Positions 52,038 through 61,597 are shown, numbered from the stretch's first letter. The stretch: DNA of 64,000 bases from Glaciecola petra (GCF_031846345.1 NZ_JAVRHX010000006.1:1-64000), one strand, 5' to 3'. The notes: generated from the sequence alone by a model not told the origin. Program-made: numbers and translations.

Positions 52038-55000
52038 TTAGGTACTTTGATGCTCAGCGAGCTTTTGACTATGCCTTGCAGCCTCTTTTAAATGGTCAAG
52101 CATGCTGCCAAGCGCAGGCACTAATAGCATTTGTATGAATGTCCCTACAACGACACCAAAAGCTATCGCGGCAGCCATTGGAATCAAAAACTGTGCTTGT
52201 ACGCTCTGCTCTAACATTAACGGCCCAACACCTAAAAAGGTGGTGATGGCAGTTAAAAAAATAGGTCTAAATCGACTTTTGCCTGCTTCAATCCAAGCTT
52301 GATTAGCCTCTACGCCATTATTTTTTGCCTCATTGGCAAAATCAACTTGCACTAAAGCACCATTAATAACGACACCCGCAAGCCCGACCAAGCCAAATAT
52401 ACTTAACATGCCAAGATACAAGTCCATCACCAAGTGCCCAATAACGGCACCAACGAGACCAAAAGGTATAGCTAACATTACAATAATTGGTTGTGAATAT
52501 GACTTAAATGGAATGGCCAACAAGCTAAAAATAACCAGTAGTGCTAGCCCAAAATTACGCGCAAGTACGCTACCTACATCGCCCATCTCTCTAGCTTCAC
52601 CGCCAAAATCAAATTGCACATCCGGCATAGTCGTGTGGATATTTGGTAATACTTCATCAAGCAGCAAGCCGTTAACTTGTTGGCTACTCACCATGTTTTG
52701 GTCGATATCGGCTGTAATCGTAATAATCCTATTGCCGTTGCGTCGATTAATGGTCGACGGGGCTATTCCTTGCGAAATAGACGCCACTTGCTCTAGAGGT
52801 ATAAAGTCGCCACTTGGCGTTTGAATTCGATAGTCGTATAAGTCACTAATAAACTGCCGTTGTTCGTCGGGCAAACGCACATAAACTCTAACTTCGTCTC
52901 TTCCGCGCTGGACTCTCAATGCTTCATTGCCAAAAAATGCTGCGCGGGTTTGCAAAGCCAACATTTGCAAAGTAACGCCGTATTGACTAGCTTGGTCTTT
53001 TAAAGTGAGTTTAAATTCTCGTTTGCCTGCATTAAAGTCGTTACTAATATCAAATACACCATTAATATTACTAAGTGCTTGCTCGGTTTGATTAATTGCT
53101 TTACGCAAATTGCCATCAGAATCTGCTGATACTTCAACCTGCACGGCTTCCCCTAAAGACACCAAGCTTGAAGACACATTAATCTTCGCTCTGTCTTTAA
53201 ACACTAAAAGTTGTTCTCGCCATTTAGCTTCAAACTCAGATGCACCAAACGAGCGAGAACTAGGTTCACTTAATTGAATAACAACAGAACCAATATTTGT
53301 TGTTGCAGCTTGTGCCGGGCCTCCTGGCGGACCTCCGCCTACTTCTTGTTCGCCAGCTAATCGTAGATAACCAACTATCGAGGTGGTGCTTTGAGATTTA
53401 GCGTCTAAAGAGTTTGCGACAGACAAACCTACAGTTTCAATTTTAGCTAGAAAGGTTTGAGTTATATCGAGCGAAGTACCTTCAGGCAACTCAACAGATG
53501 CTGTCACATAGTTTCCTTCAATTTGCGGAAAAAAGGAAAATTTGATAAAGCCGTTTGCTAAAATACCAATCGTCAATATCATAAGCGCTACAGCACTACT
53601 GATGGTGACAAACCAATGTTGGGTCGTAAATGTGAGTGCTTTATGTAACGGACCATCGATAAACTTTTTTAATTGATAATCGATACTTTCTCGTGCCTTG
53701 TCGAACGCTAAAAATATAAAATTACGAGGTGTATTTTTAATATCAATAGTTGCTAAATGGTGGGGGAGTATTAACAATGACTCGACCAAGGATAGCGCTA
53801 GAATAATAATCACAATGGCGGGAATGTCGGTCAAAAACTTGCCCAGAATACCGGGTAAAAAGAGCAATGGAACAAAGGCAGCAATAGTCGTTGCCACAGC
53901 AAATATAACCGGCGCCGCTACCCGAGTAGCACCATCGACAGCAGCCTGTATTGGTGATTTGCCTTTTTCGGCTTCAGCAAATATATTTTCACCGGTCACA
54001 ATCGCATCATCTACTACTATTCCAATGGCTAAAATAAAGCCAAACATAGACAAGGAGTTAATAGAAAAGCCAAAAATCGACATTAAGGTAAAGGCTCCCA
54101 CAAAGGAAACGCCAATTCCTACAGATACCCAAAGGGCTAGACGTAAATCTAAAAATAAGGCTAGGGCCAGGGCAACCAGCAAAATACCAATCCCTGCATT
54201 TTTAATCAATAGGCTGATACGCTGGTCGAGCTCTGTAGCATCATTTCGCCAAACTGATATTTCGACTGAGCTGGGTAAAGAGGGAATTAACTGCTCATCT
54301 AGATAGCGCTGGGTGTCTTCTACCACGCTTAAAACGCGTTCTTCACCAACGCGAAACACCTCAATGAAAACACTTTGTTTACCTTTAAATAATGCTTTTT
54401 TTGTGCGTGTTTGAAAGCCATCTTTTACGCTAGCAATATCTGTAATACGAACCACGCTACCGTTGTCGTTTACTCGAATGATAATTTCTTCAAACTGAGC
54501 TTGGGTTAAATTTCTACCTAAGGTGCGAATCAAAATATCTTCTTGAGCGGTATTAATATTTCCCGCTGGAAGTTCTAAGCTTTCGCGCCTGATGGCATTT
54601 GACACATCAATTAAACTAAGCCCGTAAGCACGAAGTTTTTCACGTGAAACCTCAATAGAAATCTCATAGTCGCGGGCGCGTTTGACTTCTACTAACGAGA
54701 CATTTTGAAGAGCAACTAGATCATCTTTAATACTAAGTGCGAGTTCTTTCATAGACGTTTCGTCTAAATCACCACTTATCGCTAATTCTGCTACCCGCGT
54801 TTTGGCACTTTGTTGCGATACAATCGGTTCTTCAGCTTCATCTGGAAACACTGTAATTCGGTCGATTTCTGACTTCACATCGTTTAAAGCTTTACTAATA
54901 TCGACATTGCGGGAAAATTCAAGGCGCACACTGCCACGGCCTTCAGACGCAACGGCTGTCATTTCAGTGACGCCTTCAATAGAAGAAAGTTGTTGTTCTA

Positions 55001-55202
55001 TAGGTTGCACTATAGATTGTTCTATCTCTGTGGGTGACGCACCAACATAAGGTACTTCAACGTTTATAACTTCTAAAGTGAATTCGGGAAATGCTTCCTG
55101 TGAAACATTCGACATATTGACAACGCCGCCCACTAACAAAAAAAACATCAGTAAATTAGATGCAACAGGATGACGCGCAAACCACGCTACTATGCTTTTC
55201 AC
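52038..55202 (-). CDS. RND-type multidrug efflux pump, inner-membrane permease
   Basis: The 1054-residue protein starts at GTG 55202 two bases after the adaptor stop. It has the RND layout: one helix at the N-terminus (MKSIVAWFARHPVASNLLMFFLLVGGVV), a large periplasmic loop, helices 2-6 with the relay motif GIVVDDAIVTGENIFAEAEKG (two adjacent aspartates), a second loop and helices 8-12 (FGLVGLAGVVINGALVQVDFANEAK). This is the hydrophobe/amphiphile efflux type. It pairs with the adaptor upstream and TetR control; no outer-membrane factor is in the window. Confidence 0.95.
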   Translation of the reverse strand: MKSIVAWFARHPVASNLLMFFLLVGGVVNMSNVSQEAFPEFTLEVINVEVPYVGASPTEIEQSIVQPIEQQLSSIEGVTEMTAVASEGRGSVRLEFSRNVDISKALNDVKSEIDRITVFPDEAEEPIVSQQSAKTRVAELAISGDLDETSMKELALSIKDDLVALQNVSLVEVKRARDYEISIEVSREKLRAYGLSLIDVSNAIRRESLELPAGNINTAQEDILIRTLGRNLTQAQFEEIIIRVNDNGSVVRITDIASVKDGFQTRTKKALFKGKQSVFIEVFRVGEERVLSVVEDTQRYLDEQLIPSLPSSVEISVWRNDATELDQRISLLIKNAGIGILLVALALALFLDLRLALWVSVGIGVSFVGAFTLMSIFGFSINSLSMFGFILAIGIVVDDAIVTGENIFAEAEKGKSPIQAAVDGATRVAAPVIFAVATTIAAFVPLLFLPGILGKFLTDIPAIVIIILALSLVESLLILPHHLATIDIKNTPRNFIFLAFDKARESIDYQLKKFIDGPLHKALTFTTQHWFVTISSAVALMILTIGILANGFIKFSFFPQIEGNYVTASVELPEGTSLDITQTFLAKIETVGLSVANSLDAKSQSTTSIVGYLRLAGEQEVGGGPPGGPAQAATTNIGSVVIQLSEPSSRSFGASEFEAKWREQLLVFKDRAKINVSSSLVSLGEAVQVEVSADSDGNLRKAINQTEQALSNINGVFDISNDFNAGKREFKLTLKDQASQYGVTLQMLALQTRAAFFGNEALRVQRGRDEVRVYVRLPDEQRQFISDLYDYRIQTPSGDFIPLEQVASISQGIAPSTINRRNGNRIITITADIDQNMVSSQQVNGLLLDEVLPNIHTTMPDVQFDFGGEAREMGDVGSVLARNFGLALLVIFSLLAIPFKSYSQPIIVMLAIPFGLVGAVIGHLVMDLYLGMLSIFGLVGLAGVVINGALVQVDFANEAKNNGVEANQAWIEAGKSRFRPIFLTAITTFLGVGPLMLEQSVQAQFLIPMAAAIAFGVVVGTFIQMLLVPALGSMLDHLKEAARHSQKLAEHQST

Positions 55203-55204
55203 TT

Positions 55205-56428
55205 TTAGCTACCGTCGGCTTTGTTTTGTTGAGCGCTTGCTTGGACTCGCACAACGTTGCCAGGGAAAATATTGCCTGTTTCTGCAATAAGAACACACAG
55301 ACTATCTAGTTGATTGAGTTCGGCGCTTATATAAGCAATGTTGCCGCTACTATACAAAATATGAACTTTGCTACTATAAATCTCACCTTGTTGTTTAGCA
55401 TCAGGGGATACGTACCAAATACTCCCGTCAGACCTTATGCTACTTCTTGGCACCTCTAAATAGCGCATTTGCGACGAGACTGGTAAATACACCTTGGTAA
55501 ACATATTGGCAAAAAGTGGCGGATTGATCATGTCTGTGCCAGTTATGTCGTTTTTTGAAATGCCAGATTGTTTAGGTTGTTCAACCCGCACAATCAGATT
55601 TATGGTACGGGTGTTTTGGTCAATACCGGGTTCAATACGCACAAGTTTGCCTGTCCATTGATAAAGTTGATTCGCAAAACTAGCTTCGACTCTGGCTGGG
55701 ATATCAGGTAAATCTTGCTGATAAATATCGCCAAGCAAGCTAATTGCTTTTTCAGGAAAACTGGCCACTATTTCAAATGCATCATCGGCATATATTTCGG
55801 CGTAAACAATACCGGGTGATAAAACATTGCCTACACTCAGCGTTTCCCTTATTACTCTGCCCTTGTATGGCGCAATAAGACTAGTGCGACTTAAATTTAA
55901 TTGCGCCGTTTTTAGGGCTGCTGATGTTTGAATTTTCCGTGCTTTAGCAGCGTCGAAGTTAGCTCTACCTTGGTCGAATTCTTGTTGAGAACTTAAACCA
56001 TCTCGTTTGAGTTGGGTAGTGCGGTCTAGTTGTTGTTTGGCAAGCACTAGGTCGCTGTCAACGCTCTGTAGTTGGGCATTTAATTCATCTACACGAGCAG
56101 CAAAGACATCGGGGTTAAGCTGAACAAGCTTTTCATTTTTGGTGATAAAACCGCCCGATACTAAATTAGGGCTAATATATATGACTTCACCACTGACTTG
56201 CGCTTGCATACTCGTTGCCGTAATTGGTTTAGCAAAGCCCGATGCCGAAATCTCGAATGGCGTAGATTGCCAGCTTGCTTTGGTGGCTAATACCAAGGGA
56301 ACTTGGTTTGTGCTTGCTTTAATTTCTGGTTCTTCTTTGAGTACCGACATCAACCATACAGCGCACAAACTTGTTGCAATAATAACAATACACACCAATA
56401 ACCAAAAGATACGAGTTTTATTCATCAC
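55205..56428 (-). CDS. RND efflux periplasmic adaptor (membrane-fusion protein)
   Basis: The 407-residue protein has an N-terminal anchor helix (about 8-30), the split biotinyl-lipoyl domain (ITATSMQAQVSGEVIYISPNLVSGGFITKNEKLVQLN and LNLSRTSLIAPYKGRVIRETLSVGNVLSPG) around a coiled-coil hairpin (about 115-175), and a beta-barrel (FEIVASFPEKAI). It links the RND permease to an outer-membrane channel. GTG 56428 and ATG 56425 are both possible starts, one and four bases after the TetR stop, so the three genes form a tight operon. Confidence 0.92.
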   Translation of the reverse strand: MMNKTRIFWLLVCIVIIATSLCAVWLMSVLKEEPEIKASTNQVPLVLATKASWQSTPFEISASGFAKPITATSMQAQVSGEVIYISPNLVSGGFITKNEKLVQLNPDVFAARVDELNAQLQSVDSDLVLAKQQLDRTTQLKRDGLSSQQEFDQGRANFDAAKARKIQTSAALKTAQLNLSRTSLIAPYKGRVIRETLSVGNVLSPGIVYAEIYADDAFEIVASFPEKAISLLGDIYQQDLPDIPARVEASFANQLYQWTGKLVRIEPGIDQNTRTINLIVRVEQPKQSGISKNDITGTDMINPPLFANMFTKVYLPVSSQMRYLEVPRSSIRSDGSIWYVSPDAKQQGEIYSSKVHILYSSGNIAYISAELNQLDSLCVLIAETGNIFPGNVVRVQASAQQNKADGS

Positions 56429-56429
56429 A

Positions 56430-57086
56430 TTAGCCTAATGTCAGTATGGTGATTATATTTTGACGAATAACATGTTTAATTTTTTCAGTTTCTGCTTGAC
56501 CAAAGCCGTCTATATTTAGATTTATCATTGCACTAACACGGCTCACTCTAAAAATAAGGACTTGGCCCATTATTGTTTGCGCCAAGATTGCATTTTCGAG
56601 GGTGTCAGTATTATTATTTTTTATTACGCCAATGAGTTGCGCAATAATATGGAGCATGGGATTTTTTAATAAAGCGTGATCAGGCACGGCTTCACCAAGC
56701 TGAAAACGTGTGATAAATCTTGCCCATCGCTCACTTTCTTCTGAATCAGGCACTAAAAGATCAACTGTATTCTCTACAATATGCAATAGTACTTCCAATG
56801 CTTGAGCGCCTTGATTGTTTGTGTCTTCTAGCACAGCGTTTGCTGCCTCTATATCAGCGTTTAGATGCTGCATTAGTTGCGATGAAACATAGTCTGCTAC
56901 GGCTATGTATAATTTGTCTTTCGAGCCAAAATGATAATTGACCGCAGCCACATTTACTTTGGCTTGAGTACATACTTGACGTATAGAAACGTTGCTATAA
57001 CCTCGCTGCCCAAACAAATCTAGGGCAATCAAAATAATTTGGTCTCGGCTACTAATATTTTCTGGATCGAGTTTAATTATCATCAC
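56430..57086 (-). CDS. TetR-family regulator of the RND operon
   Basis: The 218-residue protein has a TetR helix-turn-helix (about 12-55; DQIILIALDLFGQRGYSNVSIRQVCTQAKVNVAAVNYHFGSKDKLYIAVADYV) and a C-terminal effector domain of the CecR-like (DUF1956) kind (about 90-210). Start candidates are GTG 57086 and ATG 57083. It is the first gene of the tetR-adaptor-RND operon; a large palindrome covers the promoter, so it should repress itself and the pump until a ligand binds. Confidence 0.9.
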   Translation of the reverse strand: MMIIKLDPENISSRDQIILIALDLFGQRGYSNVSIRQVCTQAKVNVAAVNYHFGSKDKLYIAVADYVSSQLMQHLNADIEAANAVLEDTNNQGAQALEVLLHIVENTVDLLVPDSEESERWARFITRFQLGEAVPDHALLKNPMLHIIAQLIGVIKNNNTDTLENAILAQTIMGQVLIFRVSRVSAMINLNIDGFGQAETEKIKHVIRQNIITILTLG

Positions 57087-57116
57087 AAGACGGTCCGTGA
57101 ATGTTCAATATTATCG

Positions 57117-57160
57117 ATAATAATTCAAACAATCGTTTAATTCAAACGTTTGTTTGAATT
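57117..57160 (-). promoter_or_regulatory. TetR operator overlapping the RND operon promoter
   Basis: The arms 57122-57138 and 57144-57160 form a 17-bp inverted repeat (16 of 17 matched; each arm reads AATTCAAACAA or AATTCAAACAAT then CGTTT) around AATTC. On the minus strand TTGAAT (57140-57145) and TATTAT (57117-57122) are 17 bases apart and make a good promoter inside it. Repressor binding would block RNA polymerase directly. Confidence 0.85.
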
Positions 57161-57252
57161 ATTTGCAGTGATAGTAAATGTGAATTGAGCAAGGGTCGCG
57201 AATTATTTTTTCAGAGTCGCGTAGCTTTTTTTACAAAACAAAAACAATGCTA

Positions 57253-57268
57253 AGCTGATAATTCAGCT
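57253..57268 (-). terminator. Weak terminator hairpin after the TonB_C-like gene
   Basis: AGCTGA and TCAGCT form a perfect six-bp stem around four bases; on the minus strand TTTTT follows after eight bases. It would separate the TonB_C-like gene from the TetR operon promoter. Confidence 0.4.
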
Positions 57269-57294
57269 AGCTATGTTTAACATCTAAGAAGACT

Positions 57295-58365
57295 TTATAC
57301 CTCTGAAATAGTGACTTCGGCTTTATCTTCCGATTCAACAACTAATTCACAATAACCCCAGTCTTGCGGCGTTGTGTAAGTAGTATTTTCAGCATAATCA
57401 AACTTAACGTTAAAACCGTCGCAACGTAATTCTGAGCTTTTGACCGGCGCTGACGTGCTTAGTGAAAAACTAGAGCGAGACAATATATAACGAGCAATTT
57501 CATTTTCTCTAATTTTGACCGTTGCTGTTAGAGGTTCAATTGAAACCAATTTGCTCTCGACTTCGTCTAACATAGGGCCAAGCTCTTGCACTAACTCAGC
57601 ACCATATTCAGACTCTTGAATTTGATAAAACTGAAAACGCGCATCGAAATATTGGGCATTTTCAACATACAACTTGAATAAGTTTGCGCGTATTCTCGTT
57701 TGTAGCTTTGTTCCTTTATCAGTGCGAGGCCTGCCGGTTAATGCTTTTTCTAATGAATGTATTTTGTCATGAATAGACCCATCAGTGCGATTTAAATAGG
57801 CATTGTGCAATAACCATAATTGTCTTGTTTCAATGAAATTTGAAATATTTGCTTGGAATAGCAAGTCTGCAAATTCTGCAAACTCTTCGTATTTTTCGTC
57901 TTTTAGTAAACCACGTAAATGGCGATATGCTTTTTGAAAATTAGCTCTCATGGTGGGAGCAAGCTCTCGACCACTTGTTCTAGTTGTGTAATATATAAAA
58001 TCATAGAATTGATTTTCTTGTGCAACTGGCGTCCCGTTTTGCATGGCCGGTGTAATTTCCCAATCCTCCATGTTACCTAGCACAAGTGCTTCGTATGCCT
58101 TAGTGCCGGTGGTCCTAACCAAATGAATATTGCTTGCTTTACCACTTGTGTCTACGTCGTAACGAACTGTTATGTGAGCGTCTAAAGCGCCTTTACGTGC
58201 TTTTGTTGGAAACCCTACTTCTGGCCGGAATGTTACTTTTGCTGGTGTATAAATCGCGCCTGTTTCTGCTAAGTCGATATTGGTTGTCGGCTGAGTTTGT
58301 GCAAAAGAAAAAGACGTGCCCATAGCAAGGCTAGTGATGAGTGCAAATTTTGAAAGTTTATTCAT
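57295..58365 (-). CDS. Periplasmic protein with TonB C-terminal-like domain and helical repeats
   Basis: The 356-residue protein has a cleavable signal peptide (1-22) rather than a TonB membrane anchor. Residues about 58-115 resemble the TonB C-terminal domain (GALDAHITVRYDVDTSGKASNIHLVRTTGTKAYEALVLGNMEDWEITPAMQNGTP). The part that follows (about 130-285) is helical and TPR-like, and the C-terminal part (about 290-356) is beta-rich with two cysteines. With no anchor or proline-rich arm it cannot act as a conventional energy transducer. It may be a periplasmic partner of transducers or of an outer-membrane complex. Confidence 0.75.
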   Translation of the reverse strand: MNKLSKFALITSLAMGTSFSFAQTQPTTNIDLAETGAIYTPAKVTFRPEVGFPTKARKGALDAHITVRYDVDTSGKASNIHLVRTTGTKAYEALVLGNMEDWEITPAMQNGTPVAQENQFYDFIYYTTRTSGRELAPTMRANFQKAYRHLRGLLKDEKYEEFAEFADLLFQANISNFIETRQLWLLHNAYLNRTDGSIHDKIHSLEKALTGRPRTDKGTKLQTRIRANLFKLYVENAQYFDARFQFYQIQESEYGAELVQELGPMLDEVESKLVSIEPLTATVKIRENEIARYILSRSSFSLSTSAPVKSSELRCDGFNVKFDYAENTTYTTPQDWGYCELVVESEDKAEVTISEV

Positions 58366-58467
58366 GTAAATTCTCTTCAGGATGACAACAGTGTTAGTGC
58401 TTTTTTAAGCTTTTGGTTCATATTTTTTTGTTGTGTATACTTGTTTCACCCAATCAGGTTACATGCA

Positions 58468-58513
58468 TTTTGTTACTATAATTACTGATCTAAAGACTAA
58501 AATTGTAACAAAA
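58468..58513. promoter_or_regulatory. Inverted repeat in the TonB_C-like/CLCA_X divergent gap
   Basis: TTTTGTTAC (58468-58476) and GTAACAAAA (58505-58513) are perfect inverted copies separated by 28 bases, and TGTTAC recurs at 58534. The gap holds the divergent promoters, so these may be regulator sites. The protein that would bind is unknown. Confidence 0.4.
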
Positions 58514-58569
58514 CATATGTACCTCGTAGTCACTGTTACAAATCACACAATTTATAAGCAGAGAAATTA

Positions 58570-59349
58570 TTGAATAAACAAGGGCGCCTCTATCAGCAGT
58601 ACTTTAGAAACGGTGAAATGCATCGAGCAGGCGCCGATGTGAGTTTTTCGGATGTTATCAAGGTGTTTGGGTTCAAGTCAGCTCAGGTAGGCAATTGGGT
58701 TAATAAAGAAGAACAACAAATAGCGGCGAATTTATTTTTTGATGCTTTATGCGATTTAATGGACATATTGTCGGTGCCTGAGCAAGTTATTTCGCTTAAT
58801 GGGACTTTGTCACTTGGCTTTGGCGTTGGTGGAAATAAGTATGCTAGTGCTCACTATAACAGTGCGAAAAGGCAGTTAACTCTCGCTAAAAATGCCGGTG
58901 CGGGAGCATTAGCACATGAATGGTTTCATGCATTTGATCATTTTATAGCGGCAAAATTCTTACAGTCGAGTGAAGCACATCAATTTGCTTCTGAAAGATG
59001 GTTAAATAACAGCCCTGTGAGAAAACACCCTATTAATAATAATTTAGAATGTTGTTTTCAGCATATATTTTTAAAGCCTGATAGTGAGGATTTTAGCCAG
59101 TTGTTCGAAAAGAGTGTGGCCGCTGATAAGGCGGCAAAATCATTTTATTATTCTCGTCCACAAGAAATATGCGCCCGCGCATTTGAAGCATTCATTCAAG
59201 ACCAGCCAATTAAAAACGCTTTTTTAGTGCAAGGTACCAAGCAATCTGCAGAAGCCAAATTAGGGCTTTATCCTGAAAAAACGCAACGCCAGTTAATTTC
59301 AGAAGACTTTATCCGTTATTTTACTGTACTGGGGAAAGCGCTACCTTAG
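58570..59349 (+). CDS. CLCA_X/LPD1-type zincin-like protein
   Basis: The 259-residue cytoplasmic protein starts at TTG 58570 with AGAG upstream. It contains the zinc-protease-like helix ALAHEWFHAFDHF (about residue 116), preceded by LGFGVGGNKYASAHYNSAKRQLTL. The EICARAFEAFIQD near the C-terminus could supply a third ligand. I associate this pattern with the CLCA_X/LPD1 group, a domain also found in large polyvalent phage proteins. No activity is known to me. It is a stand-alone chromosomal gene; the surroundings have no phage genes. Confidence 0.65.
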   Translation: MNKQGRLYQQYFRNGEMHRAGADVSFSDVIKVFGFKSAQVGNWVNKEEQQIAANLFFDALCDLMDILSVPEQVISLNGTLSLGFGVGGNKYASAHYNSAKRQLTLAKNAGAGALAHEWFHAFDHFIAAKFLQSSEAHQFASERWLNNSPVRKHPINNNLECCFQHIFLKPDSEDFSQLFEKSVAADKAAKSFYYSRPQEICARAFEAFIQDQPIKNAFLVQGTKQSAEAKLGLYPEKTQRQLISEDFIRYFTVLGKALP

Positions 59350-59478
59350 CCATTATATGCAGGGCATCCGTCCCGCTATTGGGATTTACTCTCCAAAACT
59401 CATTCCCAAAATCGAAACTTATCCTTATTTTTAAATTTAACGAACATATAAAGCATTGAAATATATGATAAAAATATA

Positions 59479-59494
59479 TGGCACAAGCTTTGCT
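59479..59494 (+). promoter_or_regulatory. Sigma-54 (-24/-12) promoter of the ABC efflux operon
   Basis: TGGCAC-AAGCT-TTGCT matches the sigma-54 consensus TGGCAC-N5-TTGCW at all fixed positions, with the GG and GC at the right spacing. It lies 106 bases upstream of the adaptor ATG on the right strand. TTGGGA (59379) and TCCCAA (59404), inverted and about 75-100 bases upstream, are candidate activator sites. A sigma-54 activator gene is not in the window and may lie beyond its right edge. Confidence 0.75.
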
Positions 59495-59599
59495 CTAGTG
59501 TTTTGTAGAGTGACATTAAATATGCTTCAACATACCGATTAAGTGCAAAGCAATTACTGAAATTGTATGTGTAGTTTGACTATCTAGTTAAGGAAATTC

Positions 59600-60856
59600 A
59601 TGGATATTGTTAGAACAAAATCAAATAAAAAGTGGAAATCGCTTGTTTTGATTTGCACTGCGCTTGTGATGGTAACAATCACTGTGTTGTATTGGTTTTT
59701 GTGGAGTGATAATAGTAGTTATATTGCAGACCGCGATACCTTGTTAATTAGTCAAGTACAAGAGGGCGAACTACTGGTTAATGTAAGAGGCATAGGTGTG
59801 TTAGCGCCACAAGATGTCCGTTGGATTGCAACCAATATTAGCGGCAAAATTGAACGTATATTAGTCAAGGCTGGTGCAATTGTTTCTGAAGGCGATGTGA
59901 TCATGCATTTGTCTAACCCCTTGCTGATGCAAACTCTGGAAGAAACTAAATGGGAGCTGGATGAAGCTTATGCGCAGTCAAAGGCTCTGCGTGTTTCCTT
60001 AGAATCTGAAGTGCTTGACCAAGAAGCGCAAGTGATTAACGAAAAACTGAATTATGAGCGCTCGTTACTTACCCTCAATGCACAGAAAACCCTCATGAAG
60101 CAAGGTGTAAATGCAGTATCGGCTATTGATCATGAAGCCATAAAAATTGAAGTTGCGCAAAATAAACAACGATGGGAATTAGCTATAAAGCGCTTGGGTA
60201 AACAAAAAGAAAACGTTGATGCACAAATGTTAGCAAATCAAGCCCGTTTAAATCGCATGCAAAAAACCGTAGAGAGAGCAAAAGACCAGGTTGATAGTTT
60301 GACCGTGCGGGCCAGTATAGATGCTATTGTGCAAGAAATGCCAATGGAACTTGGTCAGCAAGTTAACCAAGGTACCAACTTAGCGCGCTTGGCCAAGCGT
60401 GGTGAATTTATAGCTGAGTTGCGAGTTCCTGAAAATCTTATTCAAGACGTACAAATTGGTCAAATCGTGGAGTTAGATACTCGCACAAGCAAAGTAAGTG
60501 GCGAGGTGCAACGCATCGATCCGGCGGTTGAAAATGGCGTTGTGCAAGTTGACATTGCACTTACCCAAACCGCTCCAAGCGAAGCCCGTCCAGAACTAAC
60601 CATTGAAGGGATTATTCAAATAGCCAAAATCCCCAATGCACTCTTTATTCAGCGGCCAATGTTCGCAAAAAGTTATGGTGAAAGTTACGTTTATCTTGTT
60701 AACGAGAGCGGCAAACATGCGAGCAAGCATAAAGTCACTTTTGGCCAAGCATCAAATAATTTTATTGAAATTAAATCCGGACTTGCTAAAGACCAAAAAG
60801 TAATTGTGTCAGATGTAAGTGCTTGGGAAATGCATCAACAAATTCGAATCAATTAG
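59600..60856 (+). CDS. HlyD/MacA-type periplasmic adaptor of an ABC exporter
   Basis: The 418-residue protein has one N-terminal membrane helix (about 15-36), a lipoyl-type domain (GIGVLAPQDVRWIATNISGKIERILVKAGAIVSEGDVIMHLSNP), a long coiled-coil hairpin (about 115-225), a second lipoyl half (LTVRASIDAIVQEMPMELGQQVNQGTNLARL) and a beta-barrel. AAGGA lies before the ATG. The following genes are an ATPase and a FtsX-type permease, so this is the adaptor of a MacAB-like system that exports a peptide, lipid or signalling compound. Confidence 0.92.
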   Translation: MDIVRTKSNKKWKSLVLICTALVMVTITVLYWFLWSDNSSYIADRDTLLISQVQEGELLVNVRGIGVLAPQDVRWIATNISGKIERILVKAGAIVSEGDVIMHLSNPLLMQTLEETKWELDEAYAQSKALRVSLESEVLDQEAQVINEKLNYERSLLTLNAQKTLMKQGVNAVSAIDHEAIKIEVAQNKQRWELAIKRLGKQKENVDAQMLANQARLNRMQKTVERAKDQVDSLTVRASIDAIVQEMPMELGQQVNQGTNLARLAKRGEFIAELRVPENLIQDVQIGQIVELDTRTSKVSGEVQRIDPAVENGVVQVDIALTQTAPSEARPELTIEGIIQIAKIPNALFIQRPMFAKSYGESYVYLVNESGKHASKHKVTFGQASNNFIEIKSGLAKDQKVIVSDVSAWEMHQQIRIN

Positions 60857-60865
60857 GGACATACT

Positions 60866-61597
60866 ATGCAACATAAAAACGAAGCAAACGACTTTTTAAT
60901 CGATTTAAGCGCAGTTAAAAAAGTGTTTTTTACTGATGATATCGAAACTCACGCTTTGGTCGACATAAACCTCAAAATTAAAAAAGGTGAGTATTTGTCT
61001 ATCACTGGTCCATCGGGCTGCGGCAAGTCCACATTACTGTCGCTATTGGGTTTACTGGATACTGCAACTTCTGGCAGTTATACCTTGGCGGGTCACGACA
61101 TTATGGGTCTTGACCGAGATGAACGCGCTCGTATACGGAATAAAGAAATTGGCTTTGTGTTTCAGGCCTTTAATTTAATCAGTGATATGTCGGTGGCAGA
61201 AAACGTAGAGTTACCTTTAACTTATCGCGATGATTTGAGCAAACAACAACGAAAAGAAATGGTTGAAGCGGCATTGGTTAACGTTGATATGCAACACCGA
61301 GCGAATCATTTCCCATCACAATTGTCGGGCGGGCAACAGCAGCGAGTGGCTGTTGCCAGAGCTATATCGGGCAAGCCTTCGATAATATTAGCCGATGAAC
61401 CTACTGGTAATCTTGATTCTAAAAATGCGCAATCGGTCATGGTGTTACTCGACCAACTACATGCCTTGGGCACAACAATTTGTATGGTAACTCATGACCC
61501 CAGTTCTGCCGCTCGTGCTAGTCGAACTATCGAAGTCTTTGATGGCAAAATTGTGGCTGACCAAGCTACGCAAAAAACGCCGGCCGTTGCCGTTTAA
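60866..61597 (+). CDS. ABC transporter ATP-binding protein (MacB/LolD-like)
   Basis: The 243-residue ATPase has Walker A GPSGCGKST (about 50-58), Q-loop VFQAFNLI, signature LSGGQQQR, Walker B ILADEPTGNLDS and the H-loop VTHD. The pattern FQAFNLISDMSVAENVELPL is typical of the LolD/MacB/FtsE class that drives lateral or mechanotransmission exporters. It is nine bases after the adaptor and twelve before the permease. Confidence 0.95.
   Translation: MQHKNEANDFLIDLSAVKKVFFTDDIETHALVDINLKIKKGEYLSITGPSGCGKSTLLSLLGLLDTATSGSYTLAGHDIMGLDRDERARIRNKEIGFVFQAFNLISDMSVAENVELPLTYRDDLSKQQRKEMVEAALVNVDMQHRANHFPSQLSGGQQQRVAVARAISGKPSIILADEPTGNLDSKNAQSVMVLLDQLHALGTTICMVTHDPSSAARASRTIEVFDGKIVADQATQKTPAVAV

Noticed and set aside
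52333..54306. Long plus-strand frames opposite the RND permease gene
   Set aside because: They lie wholly inside a clear RND coding sequence and have no family features.
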